Assembly: GCA_011009095.1 (NCBI GenBank)
Contig: VTPC01005736.1
Coordinates: 151,652-215,651, forward strand
Length of the DNA stretch: 64,000 nucleotides
Reading direction: 5' to 3'
From: Ignelater luminosus
Lineage: Eukaryota; Arthropoda; Insecta; Coleoptera; Elateridae
The position numbers and the translations under genes are program-made. Shown here piece by piece: positions 35,394 to 47,159 of the stretch. Numbering within the stretch: position 1 is the first letter of the stretch; each line of letters starts with the position of its first letter. The notes beneath the pieces were generated by a model, which saw only the letters and a program-made list of their open reading frames with translations, did not search any database and was not told where the DNA came from.

Positions 35394-38300
35394 ATGCTAG
35401 TTACACGAAATTACGATATAAATATTCTAGTCGTTGCAATGTTTCTAATCAAACTAGCGTTTTATTTTTATAGTCTGGTTTATTTGATTTCAACAAAAGT
35501 AGTTGTAAATAAATCTAATAATATGGAATTTCTTCAGAATTGTGTAGAAAATATAGTAGAAAAATACTTGGAACCGTCAGATTTTATAGTGTTTCTCAAC
35601 TTAAAGGACAGATTTCGAGATATTATCTTTAATTCATGACCTTTGGTGAGAAAGAATGATTATTTAAATAAATTACATTCTTTTCCAAGCACGCTAGTGA
35701 AGGCAAACGGTTATATTCTGGTAATTTCTGAAAACGATATTAATAGTACGTTCGAGTTCCTAACTAGAACTGTTGAATGGAATCCAAGAGCTAGATTTAT
35801 AATAGTTTTAGAAGGAAATACTTTAAACCTACTTAGTGCTTTGGAAAAATATTATATATTCAATGTTGTTGTAATTTTATTTGGATCATGGGAAAGGATC
35901 GAGTTATTTTCGTATTTCCCATTCAATTATTCATTACCTCATAATCAAGCAGTGCTCTTAGATGTTTGTCTTCAAGGTAAACTTCAGAACGAGGCTGATT
36001 TGTATCCTACGAAATTACCAGGCAAATGGGACAATATGACAGCTAGAGTTATTTTTTTTGAATATCCCCCGTATGTTATTTACCACGACAGTGAAGAAAA
36101 AAAGAGAACTGGAATTGAAGTAAACATGTTTCGTCTGGTTAGTTTCTTGTAGTCGGTTGCTTGTGTTTTCGGACGGACTTTAAAATCTATTACTACAAAA
36201 TAGTACCTATTGGTAGTTACCAGTTGCGACTGCAAATGTCCGAGAAAGAGTGAATCGACTATACCTGTAGCCTGTAGTTGCTATTGTTAAGATTATTATT
36301 TGTACTCTACATAAGTTTTATCTTAGCGTAAGGTACTACTGTCATAAACTCGTAACGTTACGTTAGCGTTGCCCATTATACCACCCACCTCGAAGGCTTT
36401 ATATCCGTGATTAGCGTTTCTGTCTCTGTTTTGTTTCTTATCTAGATTCCTAAGTTGAAAAGAGATCCCTTGAGTTTGCAAACTTAATTAGTAACTCTTG
36501 TCAGTAAAAGTATCCTAATGTAATGGAATTATTTTGTTAAATCTAGTATTAACATATACATATATGTAGTATTATTTGTTAATACTACATTGTTTTTAAT
36601 GATTCAAAATTAAATAAAACAATATTCTTTTATGTACTCAAATTGCGTGCTAAGTGACTAATGCCCTTTTAATACAACACGATTCAATTAAAAATTTATT
36701 ATCATCATCAATCAAAAGCAGCTTTCCTATCAGTTGATCTCCTGATACGAGAGTTAGGGTTTTCTTAAAACTGAATTAAGTATTTAAGTCTTAACTACAT
36801 ACAGGGTGTTTTAGAAATGAGTGCAAATACTTGACAGGGGCAGTCTTCGACAAAAATTAAGCGTCTTTTGTTATATGACCTTGTTTTCCTAAAGTGCACC
36901 GTTTCCGAAATACAGGGTGTTAAAGTTTCATTTAAAATTTCTTGTTTCCTCAATATTTCAAGAACAAAATAAGGTATTGGTATGGAATTTACTATAGATT
37001 TTCTTACTATAAGGTGTCTACTATTCTACATAGTCTTGCATTTGATATCCTTATCAAAGGCGAAGAATCGAGGGTGGACCAGCCCTTTACGCCTAAAGAA
37101 TGGTTACGCCACTAAAATATTAAAAGATCTCCTGTTTTAAACATCTGCAATCGACTTGAAACAAGAAGGTACTCTTGTGTTTTTCCGTAGAATGCATCAT
37201 TTCCGAGTAGAATTGAATTTTTTCAAAATCTTTCAAGTTCAACGGTCTGTGGCAAGGTCAGTATTTGCAGTCCATTCCTCGACAAAAATTAAGTGTTTTT
37301 TGTTCTATAATCTTTTTTCTAAAGTGTACTGTCTTGGAGATACAGGGTGTCAAAATTTTTTGTCTTTAATTAAACCTTGATACCTCGTATCTCGGAAACG
37401 GTGCACTTTAGGATAAAAAATGTTTAAATTTTATGGAGGAATGCGACGCAAATGATTAGATCCTATTTCTGAACTGACGTGTGACCTTGCTGTAGCCCGT
37501 CGTATTTAAAAGGTTTTGAAAAATCCGATTTTACTAGAAAACGACGCATTCTTTGTTTTTTTGTTTCAATTGTTAATTCTGAAAATAAAATATGTCTTGT
37601 GATTCTTTAGTGACTTAACAACTTGATTTAGTGTAGAAGACTAGTCCACCCCCAATTCTACGCCTCTGGCAGAGATACCAAATAGAATAGTAGACACTTT
37701 AATTTTAAAGTAACACATATGTAGGAAATTTCATTCCGATATTTCATTTTGCTCTTGAAATATTAAGAAAACAAGAAATTCTAAATGAAACTTTGATATC
37801 TCGTATACCGGACTTTAGTCAAAAAAGCTGTATGGCAAAAAAGTTTTAGTTTTGTCAAGAATGCACTTGCCAAGTATTTGCACTCGGTTCTAAAACATCC
37901 TGTAGAGAGAAAAAATTAAACATTCAAGTTAGTGATATCAAATATGTTAAGTATGACTTGGGATGACACACTCTTTGAGGTATCATTATTGTTGTTAAAA
38001 GTCTTATAGCAGCACATAAACCATCTGGTGCATTGTGTTGTAGAGTAGTTCAGTATTTATTAAGCTAAAGTCGATACGATATTTTCTAATAATCAAACTC
38101 AAAGTTTGGCAGTGTGTCTATCGAATTATTATCACTGAGATATAGTAAGACTCGAAAGGGCGCCGTGGTAGGAAACGCGATCCGACAGAGAAACGAATCG
38201 AAGGGGCCGCCTATCTTTGTCGTACACTCGTACAGCGCGTGAAAAGACTCCTACTGCGCAAATACCATTGGTATCAGTCTGTCTCGGAATGCTTTTTACT

Positions 38301-41300
38301 CATTGGCACGATACACCAGTGCCCGTTCCAGTCTTACTATATTTCAGTGATTATTATTTATATTATTCTTGCTGATTATTGATTCTCAAATTTCACATCG
38401 TCTATTTGGGTTGTCGAGCCAACTACAACTGGTCTTGCTACTAGCTTTTGATCCAGGTTCAAACAAAATCGACAAGTTTTCCAAAAACGTGTCCAAGCCA
38501 AATATAACTAGCTAATACAATTTTTTGATGTCTATTACACAAATGCTGAAATGACGGTAAGAGATAGTCGTATAGAATTTTGAAAAATCTGAGTAAAATT
38601 TCTTTCTTCCTACATTTGACTTCAGGTTTCTTTAGTGTTTCAAACCTGAAGATTAGAATCTGGCAACATATGGATTGGGCAGATTTCGTTAACAATCTGT
38701 GTATATACAGTAAGATCATTATTGCATGTCCAAAAAAATTGTTTTCCGCAGGTAATGTTATCTATATTTGATTTCGTTTACTGTCATTTACTTATAGGAT
38801 GAAGTTGGCCACTAAGAAATTCTCTTTGTAATGAAATCTATGCCACCCGGAAAACACTTCTGCTAAAGTGGTTGCCTAGTGTTTGAAACAAATAATTTTT
38901 AAAGAATAAGGTATTACGAACATAATCCGTCAACATTCGTCCTTACTCGGTTTTGTTTCCAACTTCACATTAAAATAAAGGTTTGATAACGACTGTGGAA
39001 AGTAATATCGTTTGGAAAAGCAATAATGACCTTACTGTAGTAAATATCGGCTTTAAAAGATTACCAATTATTATCTCAATAGGAAACATTGCTTTGTTGT
39101 AGTAGTAATGGTATTAATTTCTCTGTCACATTTTAAACATTTTTTGAACGTTCGGTTCTAAAGCTGAACCAATGATGCTAAATCTTTTCTACTAATCCAA
39201 TGTGTTGTGTGATGTGAGTTACAGCAGCTTAGATGGCAACTAGATAAACTAAGCGGTTTGGGCCAAAACAAGCGAATACGACAATGCTGTCAAATTAAAC
39301 ACTCCAGCCTGGAACACTAAAGATGTCTAACCTTCAAGCAAATTGAGTTTTACTAAACTCACAAAGATGAAAACAGATCCGTCATGGCTTACTGAGGAAA
39401 TTCAAATAAAGCTTTGTTTAACTACTTAACTACGTATTTTGGTGCAACATTTTTATTATTACAACAAAACAATCTAAAATGACTCTAATCTCAAACAATC
39501 TATTAAATCTTTTACCATTTGTAAGAACGATCATACATAAATGGTTAAGTATTTCAGATTCTAGTCTTTCCATTGTTATTGTTTTTACTACCATAGTGTG
39601 CAAAACCATCAGGTTAATATTGTAAAATCTTGTGCTTGTGCATTTATGTAAAAAAGTTGAAGTCTATTGGCTTTGTCTAACACAATTGATCAGTAATTTT
39701 ACTGGCTCCACAATCTGATCAAACTCGACTTAAATAATATACAGTGGTATCAATAATAAGTGGGCGATGCTCTTTTAGTTGCGTCTTTTGTGCGGTTGGG
39801 GTTTTCTTGGGCGCCAGATACTTTTATTTGGTCAAAAGTACCAAATCCTATCAGTACCAAGGTAACTAAGTAGAAGGTCGGAAACCAGGGTCAAATAGTC
39901 TAAAAAATAAAACTCAAGTTCTTGGTGGGCTAGAAAACTTTATTTATTAAAAGAAAAATGCGAACGGTCAGAAATATTTGTTAGGGGGACTGTAGTGTTA
40001 ATAAACGGCGTTCAATTTAAATTCTATGGCACTACTTGACTTAACAAAGATCATGTATCCAAGCAGCAATCGGCTTGACAGTAAAGTCATGAATAAACAA
40101 CTTGGATGAACGAATAACATCTGCGGGTGCATACCGGGTGTTATAGACATGGCATTTTAACAATATTGGTTTGTTTGAGCTGCAACATCATAAAATCCGA
40201 GTTGGATGACAAATACGCACGGGGGGTAGCTTTACAGAGCCCATTCACCGTTACCTTCGATTCGTTGTATTACTTTCGTTGACAGTTTAGAACGGGATTC
40301 TCTAGTAGAAAAGTATGATCCGGTGGTTCTCATCCCATATTAAAAATCGGCTAGACTTGTCTGAATACGGTTACGTGGCCCACTCTGGTACATATTCAGA
40401 AGGAAATACACAGGGATGGAAGATCTTATTTAATTCTACGAACCTCATTTACAAAAATAATAGACAATGATTACAATAATGTTCAATAAACAATTAGAAA
40501 CGGAATAAAACGGGCAATTTATGTAAACTGATAGTACGAAGATGACAAATTGCTTCTTTTTCCATAAGGGTGCTTCTTTCCGGTTACTTAAGGAACTCGA
40601 GTCTATCGTCAACCAGAAGTTATGTAGGGATGTGAAATGATTCTTGGTGCAGTGTTGAGACCATTTAGGCAAAGACGAAACAAGCAGTCAATGCTACGGC
40701 GAAGTTCTCTGAAATGGCATCTTTTACCTAAAAGGGGACGGATGCAGATGTTGTAGATTCTCTAAGAAGGTGGAATAGAACGAAAGAAATGAAAAGCAAC
40801 AGCATTGCTTATCCAAATGATAACAGAATTCTACGAAAACCTTAGGAACGCTTCTGCAGTACTTTTTCTATCTGGTTGGTAGCCAAGAGGAAAGTCAAGG
40901 TGGGAGCAAAACAGTGTCGTTGCCTTGTCGTTTTTCTTGCTGGTGAGACCATGGAGTTTTTCTCAGAACTTGGCGTTTTGGTCTAATTCGGTATAGATCA
41001 TGCTGATCGTTATGTTGGTTGGTTAGATGTTTATTGGACTGTTTTGATCAGGAAGAGATCCAATGAGAGCTTTGGTATTATTATATCTACCAAGGACAGT
41101 TTAGACTAAAAACTGTCTAGGACTAATTATATCCGCCTAGGACACTATGCTCTTCAAATTACAATGAATTGAAACTTGATGGATTCTTTCATGGTAGGTA
41201 ATCGAACGAACGACCACTGCTGACTCAGATTACAGAAACAAAATATCTGAATCCATCTCAAGTGGTGGTGTGCTTATTTCCTGCATAACTGCGTCACAGT

Positions 41301-44300
41301 ATTGTTCTAGGACAGTTTCAATAGTTTGAACAGAGACAGTATAAGGCAATTAAATACATACCTGTGGGAGTATTAGAGATTTATTTTGAGTGAGTGAATT
41401 GTAAAACTATTTTCTGTAGAATTAAAAAACAAATTGCTCGGAAATCTTCATTTAGATTTAGAGTCAATGCGTCTTTACTATTTCAACCGATCTTATGAAA
41501 TACAATATTTTACTAAAGACTTCATTTGTCGTGGAGTTAGTGGTAGAAATTAATATAAATTGAAAAAGCTCCCATTTCTTCAATTTGTAAAAAAGCAATC
41601 AACGTTTTGATGCATTTATTTATTTATATTTTATTTATCTTGAAGTCCTGAAACCTGATAGGGTCGTTTAGACATTTTCAAACAGTTTGAGAAGCCTTTG
41701 AGTTTAGTTTTGACTATATGTTACTTTTTTAATCTAGTTCTGCTTCATATTCTGTCATTTTTGTTGTAGATACAAAGTTTATTGGGATTTAAAGTAAAAT
41801 ATATAACAAGTTACAATGGAGCATATGCATTCTCTTTTTGCTTTGTGCCTCGCAGCGCTTGCTGTCGTTGTAATGTCACTAAAGTAATATTGTTAATATC
41901 AACTGGAATCTCTCTCACCAATATTGCTTGAAAAATTGATTTTTCTTGATTCCTAACTGAAAACACCTTTTCTGTTCTATAGTTACTAGATTGTGCAGAC
42001 AATAGAAAGTAATTCTTTTATCTAATTTAATAATTATGCAATCTTGATTGAAACAATATCATCGGTATACCCACAGAGAAATACAGGTAGATCTATGGAT
42101 TTGAATCAGTCTAAAATAGTGGTGCTTCAAGACAAATTTTGTGTAACACTACGTTACGAGTACACAAAAACCTACAAATGTGTATTTTTATTATATTTAA
42201 GATTTAAAATAATTGTTCTCGGTAAGATAAATTTTATTAGCATAGTCCAATGTTGAATTTGACCCATGTAATACAAAATTTGCTACTAAGAGAGGTGCAG
42301 GCACTAACATGTTCGTCTTGTAGTCTTTTTGGAACTCCACCGGTTCTACTTATACAGTAAATACATTGTGGGAAAATTTCATGTTACAAAATGATAGGGT
42401 ACTGGGTAAGCCAAATTGGCTCGCAATCGTTAGAGTGGAGATAGATTGACAAGGTACAAATCTCGCACAAACGACTTCTATGGCAGTTACATTACTATTA
42501 ATAATTGTGGCGTTTATCTGTCTAAAGTGTCGAGTGAGTTCTGCCTTTTGTAAGTTTTCGCAAACCTATTTACACTCTCAGTAGCTTGGACTTGCGTCAG
42601 TTTTATCTTTTGAGTATTAAACTGTCGTTTCCACTAACATGGGTAAGACGTGTTCGTATTGTAGCTGCATTTTTAAGTTTATGTAAAGACTACAATAAAC
42701 AAAAGAAGAGAAACGGATAGGATTGGGTTAGGAAATGGGTGTTAAGTGAGTTAAAACATGAAAATGCACAAAAACCCAAGAACTTTATTAGAATGTTTGT
42801 TTCTGTTTCTGTAGGCTTTCGGAATCTTATTGTTCTAAGGTGGTGGCCTCTATTGCAAAGCATCAGTGACGGTATAGGTAGCGCCTCTTTAGCCACAGAA
42901 AGAATCTAAATAGGATAGTTTAGCAACACCAGTGAGGAGTAAATTTATGGGAGGAACGCGATATCTGGTTGGTGGCCAAGAGGAAAGTCAAGAGAGCAAA
43001 GCTGTGTCGTTGCCGATTAAGTCCATTCCAAACGCATTACTGCCACTACAAGTGCACCGCAACTCACCGCGTGATGTGTAGTGGCTGGTTATTTCTTTCA
43101 AAGAACGCTGCGACCTTCCCCCCTCCCGTCAGACTGTCAGTGAAAAGCAGTTGCAAAACATATAAATCATTGTGACTTCTCAATTGCAAAATACTTCTCA
43201 TCCTTGTTGTAAAAGCTCTAATAGCAATAACTACCATTAAACAAAACGAATGAACCGATAAAAATGTAGGTAACAATGTACAGTACTACAGCGGTCACTG
43301 TGGAGGTGTTTTAGATGACTGGCAGCTAGTTTATTAGCCGGTAGTAGTATTTGAACGCTCAATTCAGCTTATAATGAAGTCTTCTAGTTTCTTGTAGTCG
43401 ATGATGATATTCGTGACATGTGTAAACAGAATTGATGTAAGAGGGCAGGCGTGAAGAAAATGTTGTGTTGCAGGTTGAATGAATGAAGATTGTCTCTATA
43501 TAAGGATTCTGTCGTCTAGAGTGTCTTTCAATTTAGGGTTTTTGATACGAATCATCAAAGGATGTTTTTATTCTATTTTGGGTCTAGCTTTGGTCTCAAA
43601 CAACAATTAAGATAGGTCTGTGAAATAGTGGAACCGTTTTTTAGGATCTAAAAGTCAGTACAACCGTTGCTATTTTCCCAGCGTTAAGGTCACGAATGCT
43701 TTTTTTGTGGTTGCATGCAGTTGCATCAAACATTTCAGTTAATTGTAAAGTTCATTCAAAATGAAGATGTGAAAATCTGTAGAGTTTGTTCAAAGTTAAA
43801 GTCAAGATGTTTGGTTTGCCATTATAGCGTAGACAAAATTATCCATTTCGTTTCTTTACCTGATGGTGAGTACATAGAGTTTTTCTTGGAATTTGGCGTT
43901 TTGGTGCTAATTCGGTGTAGATCATGCTGATTTTTGTGTTGGTTGGCTAGATGCTTACTGAACTGTCTTGGTTAGGGAGAGATCCAATGAGAGCTTTGGT
44001 ATTATTATATCTACTAAGGATAGTTTAGACTGAAAACCGTCTAGGAGTAATTATATATGTCTAAGACACTATGCCCTTCAAATCACAATGAATTGAAACT
44101 TAATGGATTCTTTCATGGTAGGGAATCGGACGAATGATCACTGCTCAGACTCAGATTCAGAAACACAATATCTAAGTTCATCTCAAGTAGTGGCGTGATT
44201 ATTCCCTACATAATTGAGTCACAGTATTGTCCTAAGACAGTTTCAATAGTTTGAACAGAGACAGTACAAGGCAATTAAGTAAATACATACCTGTGGCAGT

Positions 44301-45800
44301 ATTAGATATTCATATTGAGCGAGTGCATTGTAAAACTATTTTCTGTAAAATTAAAAACAAATTGTTTGGAAATCTTGATTGAGATTTGGAGTCAATGCGT
44401 CTTACTATTTCAACCGATTTTATGAAATACAATATTTTAGTAAAGACTTCATTTGTCGTGGAGTTAGTGGTAGAAATTAATATAAATTGATAAAGCTCTC
44501 ATTTATTTAATTTGTAAAAAAATCAATGTTTTCTCTTTAATGCACTTTATTTATTTATATTTTATTTATCTTGAAGTCTTGAAATCTGACATTTTGAAAC
44601 AGTTTGAGAAGCCTTTGAGTTTAGTTTTGACTATATTTTACTTTTTTTAATCTAACTCTGCTACATATTCTGTTATTTTTGTTGTAGATACAAACGTTAT
44701 TGGGATTTAAAGTAAAATATATAATAAAACCGTATAAAGGTTGGGGCTTCAAATTAGAAAATGGTTCCTATAATGAAGCATATGCAGATTTACAGACTTA
44801 CAATGCAGACATTGGTGTCGGCCTATTCTATCTCAATTATTCAGAAAAATGGGACTTCGATCTAACTTTTCCATATATGGAAGATTCAGCTAAATGGATT
44901 GTTCCAACAGCACAGTTAGAGGCAAAATGGAAGAGTTTTATTAAAATATTCGACTATTATGTTTGGGGTCTATTATTGATTTCTATTGCATTTACATCAT
45001 TGGTTTTATTTCTCGCAGCAACTTATTGTCTTGATTTGAAGAAGTATCGACGCTTATTTGATTGCTTTACAATATGTCTACAGTGTTTATGTAATCAAGC
45101 TGTTAATGTACTTCCTCGAATGACTACTGTTAGATTAGTCTTTGCAATATGGATAATTTTTAATTGTTTAATTGTAACGGCATTTCAAAGTAAATTAATA
45201 GCAGTTTTAAATTTTGATATATACGATAAACAAATATCAACAGTTCAAGAAATGATCGAATCAAAAATAAAATTTGGATTTTACAAAACAGCCGTGCATG
45301 TATTCGAGCACACAAATAATACAAAAGATCGTTATATTCGTGAAAATTTTATCCAATGTCCATTAGATCTTTCTTGCTTAGATCGGGCAGCTTTTCAAAA
45401 AGATTTTGCTACAATCAGATCAAAAAGATATCTTCAGTATATGATCAGTAATCACTACTTGGGTTCAAATGGCAAATCGTTGTTGTACTTTTTAAAGGGA
45501 CAAGTCTTCAACGTTTATGTTTGTTTAGCATTTTCTAAAGGGTTTCCGTTATTTGAACCCATTGACAAATTATTAATTGAATTAAAGTCTAGTGGATTTA
45601 TTCAGCGTGTTTATAATCGAGTAAACTTTTTTGCAGAAAAAGCTCAAATGCAAGCCACACCGGTAGTATTCAATGCTGATAGCTTGAGTCTTGATGAGTT
45701 ACAGGCTGTGTTTTGGTTGCTCTTATTAGGATGCTTGATGAGTCTTAATATTTTTGTGTGGGAACTACTGCACAATAAGATTTTATTATGTTTGAAGTAA
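35394..45800 (+). CDS. Second ionotropic receptor, two exons, in-frame TGA in exon 1
   Basis: Paralogue of the IR at 3197. Exon 1 is 35394-36137 (donor GTTAGT) and exon 2 is 44688-45800 (acceptor TTGTTGTAG), joined at the same phase-0 position; the 8.5-kb intron is full of repeats. The total is about 618 codons. Alignment with the first IR suggests the ATG at 35439 (MFLIKLAFYFYSLVYL) as the real start. Exon 1 encodes VEWNPRARFIIVL, RVIFFEYPPYVIY and GIEVNMFRL. Exon 2 encodes DFDLTFPYMEDSAKWIVP, TM1 (VWGLLLISIAFTSLVLFLA), pore and TM2 (CLCNQAVNVLPR to IVTAFQSKLIAVL), S2 (ISTVQEMIESKIKFGFYK, FQKDFATIR) and TM3 (FWLLLLGCLMSLNIFVW). Codon TGA at 35637-35639, followed by C, interrupts exon 1 in frame while the rest stays open. 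This is either a young pseudogene or a readthrough receptor. A polyadenylation signal lies at 45869-45874. Confidence 0.82.
36802..37902. mobile_element. Foldback MITE with a nested internal hairpin, 1.1 kb
   Basis: The termini CAGGGTGTTTTAGAAATGAG and its right-end complement are flanked by TA (36800-36801 and 37903-37904). The arms cover about 36802-37090 and 37620-37902. Inside the loop, 37270-37450 is a second smaller inverted repeat built from the same TACAGGGTGT and GTGCACTTTAGG blocks as the outer arm. It has no coding capacity and lies in the intron of the second IR. Confidence 0.85.
38133..38349. mobile_element. Short MITE, 217 bp, 29-bp TIRs, 8-bp target duplication
   Basis: The left end CACTGAGATATAGTAAGACT and the complement of the right end agree at all but a few of 29 positions. 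Both sides are flanked by ATTATTAT (38125-38132 and 38350-38357). The interior is GC-richer than its surroundings. An 8-bp duplication points to a hAT-like mover, but the flank is a simple AT repeat, so the duplication is only suggestive. Confidence 0.75.
38350..40861. other. Intron sequence of the second IR, mostly unassigned
   Basis: No coding. 39795-39850 shares a block of about 55 bp (CTTGGGCGCCAGATACTTTT and flanks) with 50350-50405 beside the piggyBac pseudogene. The remainder is unremarkable AT-rich sequence. Confidence 0.35.
40862..42900 (+). repeat. Tandem duplication, copy A (exon body deleted)
   Basis: Aligns by eye, with scattered substitutions, to 42963-46650. Shared landmarks are ATCTGGTTGGTAGCCAAGAG at the start, GATCCAATGAGAGCTTTGGT, the IR exon acceptor, CTTGAAAAATTGATTTTTCT, and AGGATTGGGTTAGGAAATGG near the end. 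Copy A lacks about 1.2 kb corresponding to almost all of the second IR's last exon and keeps only its first codons (41770-41823). It has an extra insert around 42060-42350. Confidence 0.85.
41770..41823 (+). pseudogene. Ghost IR exon: splice acceptor and first codons only
   Basis: TTGTTGTAG is followed by codons reading IQSLLGFKVKYIT, then SYNGAYA. This matches the start of the functional exon at 44688 (IQTLLGFKVKYII... NEAYA), with an internal deletion and then an abrupt jump into downstream flank sequence. It is the remnant of a duplicated last exon. The frame continues about 36 codons to a TGA, so use of this acceptor would give a receptor truncated before any transmembrane segment. Confidence 0.85.
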
Positions 45801-46650
45801 ATATTGTATGTTGGCCGTATCTTGCACACTAGAACTAGTATAGTGTTTAAGATAGAACGCCATATTGTAATAAATAGATAAATAAACAGAAAAACAAACT
45901 GTTGAATGTGCGTTACTTTTAGTTATTCTTACTTTTTAATTTTATTTTAATTTTTTACTGTTACCCTACACCTGTCATTCTCTTTCTGCTGTGTGCCTCG
46001 CAGTCGCTTGAATGTCACTGAAAGTAGTATTTCTAATATCAACTGGAATCTCTCCCACGGGTTTTGCTGTAAAATCAACCAATATTGCTTGAAAAATTGA
46101 TTTTTCTTGATTCCAACTAAAAACACATTTTCTGTCCTTTAGTTACTAGATTGTGCCGACAATAGAAAGTAATTCTTTTATCTGATTTAGTAATTGTGCA
46201 ATCTTCAATGAAACAACTTAGACAGTAAATCCATTGTGGGAAAATCTCATGTTACAAAATTAAAGGGTACTGGGTAAGCCAAATTTGTTCGCAATCGTTA
46301 CAAAGCTCGCACAAACGACTTCTATGTCACTACTATTAATAATTGTGGCGTTTATCTGTCTAAAGTGTCGAGTGAGTTCTACCTTCTGTGAGTGTTCGCA
46401 AACCTGTTTACACCCTGAGCAACTTGGACTTGCGTCAGTCTTATCTTTTGAGTATTAAATTGTCTTTAAATAAATACATGTTCGTATTGCAGCTGCATTG
46501 TTAAGTTTAAATATGTAACGACTGGAATAAACTAAGGAAGAGAAATGGATAGGATTGGGTTAGGAAATGGATGTTAAGTGAGTTAAAACTTGAAAATGCA
46601 CAACAGTCTAAGACTTTATTGGAATGTTTGTTTCTGTTTCTGTAATCTGA
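42963..46650 (+). repeat. Tandem duplication, copy B (contains the intact IR exon)
   Basis: Partner of 40862-42900. It holds the full last exon of the second IR. Relative to copy A it has an extra stretch of about 0.85 kb (roughly 43016-43860) near its start. Divergence is moderate, so the duplication is not very recent. Confidence 0.85.
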
Positions 46651-47159
46651 GGAACGAGAATCTCACAGTAATGGGTCTTCTTCATAAAAAAAATTAACGG
46701 TTTAATATCTGCGTCGCTCCAAACATGCTTCTTTTGTGCCATATTGAACTCGTACTTAAACTCATCAAAATACTAAAACAAATTGGAAGTATTTCGAGAA
46801 ATTGTACGATTGGGTTCCTACATGTTTAGATAGGCTTTCTGAAGTTTTTTGCTCAAGGTCAAGATCAAATCATAATTGTTTCTGCTGCTGCGTTGCATCA
46901 GCAGAGGTCACTGTAACCATCAGCTTTTCGGCCAATGTGTAATTTGGTTGTTTGGTAGGTGAACGCTTCTGCACGCGGTCAAAGATGGTGTAGGATGGTT
47001 GATTGCAAACCTTCGCTTAAAACCCCTGGCAACGTGTCCGGCCTAGTCGGGGAGGGGGGAAATGAAATTATTTCAGTACGGTCCTTGGTTTACCCAATTG
47101 TCTGTGACACGTGCCACTGCTTGTATTTGTTGATTTTTATGAGGGACCCGCTGTGAAAT
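46651..47159. other. Unassigned spacer
   Basis: No gene is recognised. A GC-richer patch with a short frame (46959-47156) has no known domain. Confidence 0.25.

Noticed and set aside
39360..39480. WLTEEIQIKL-like reading as a LINE endonuclease edge
   Set aside because: The match is short and without a second conserved block nearby.
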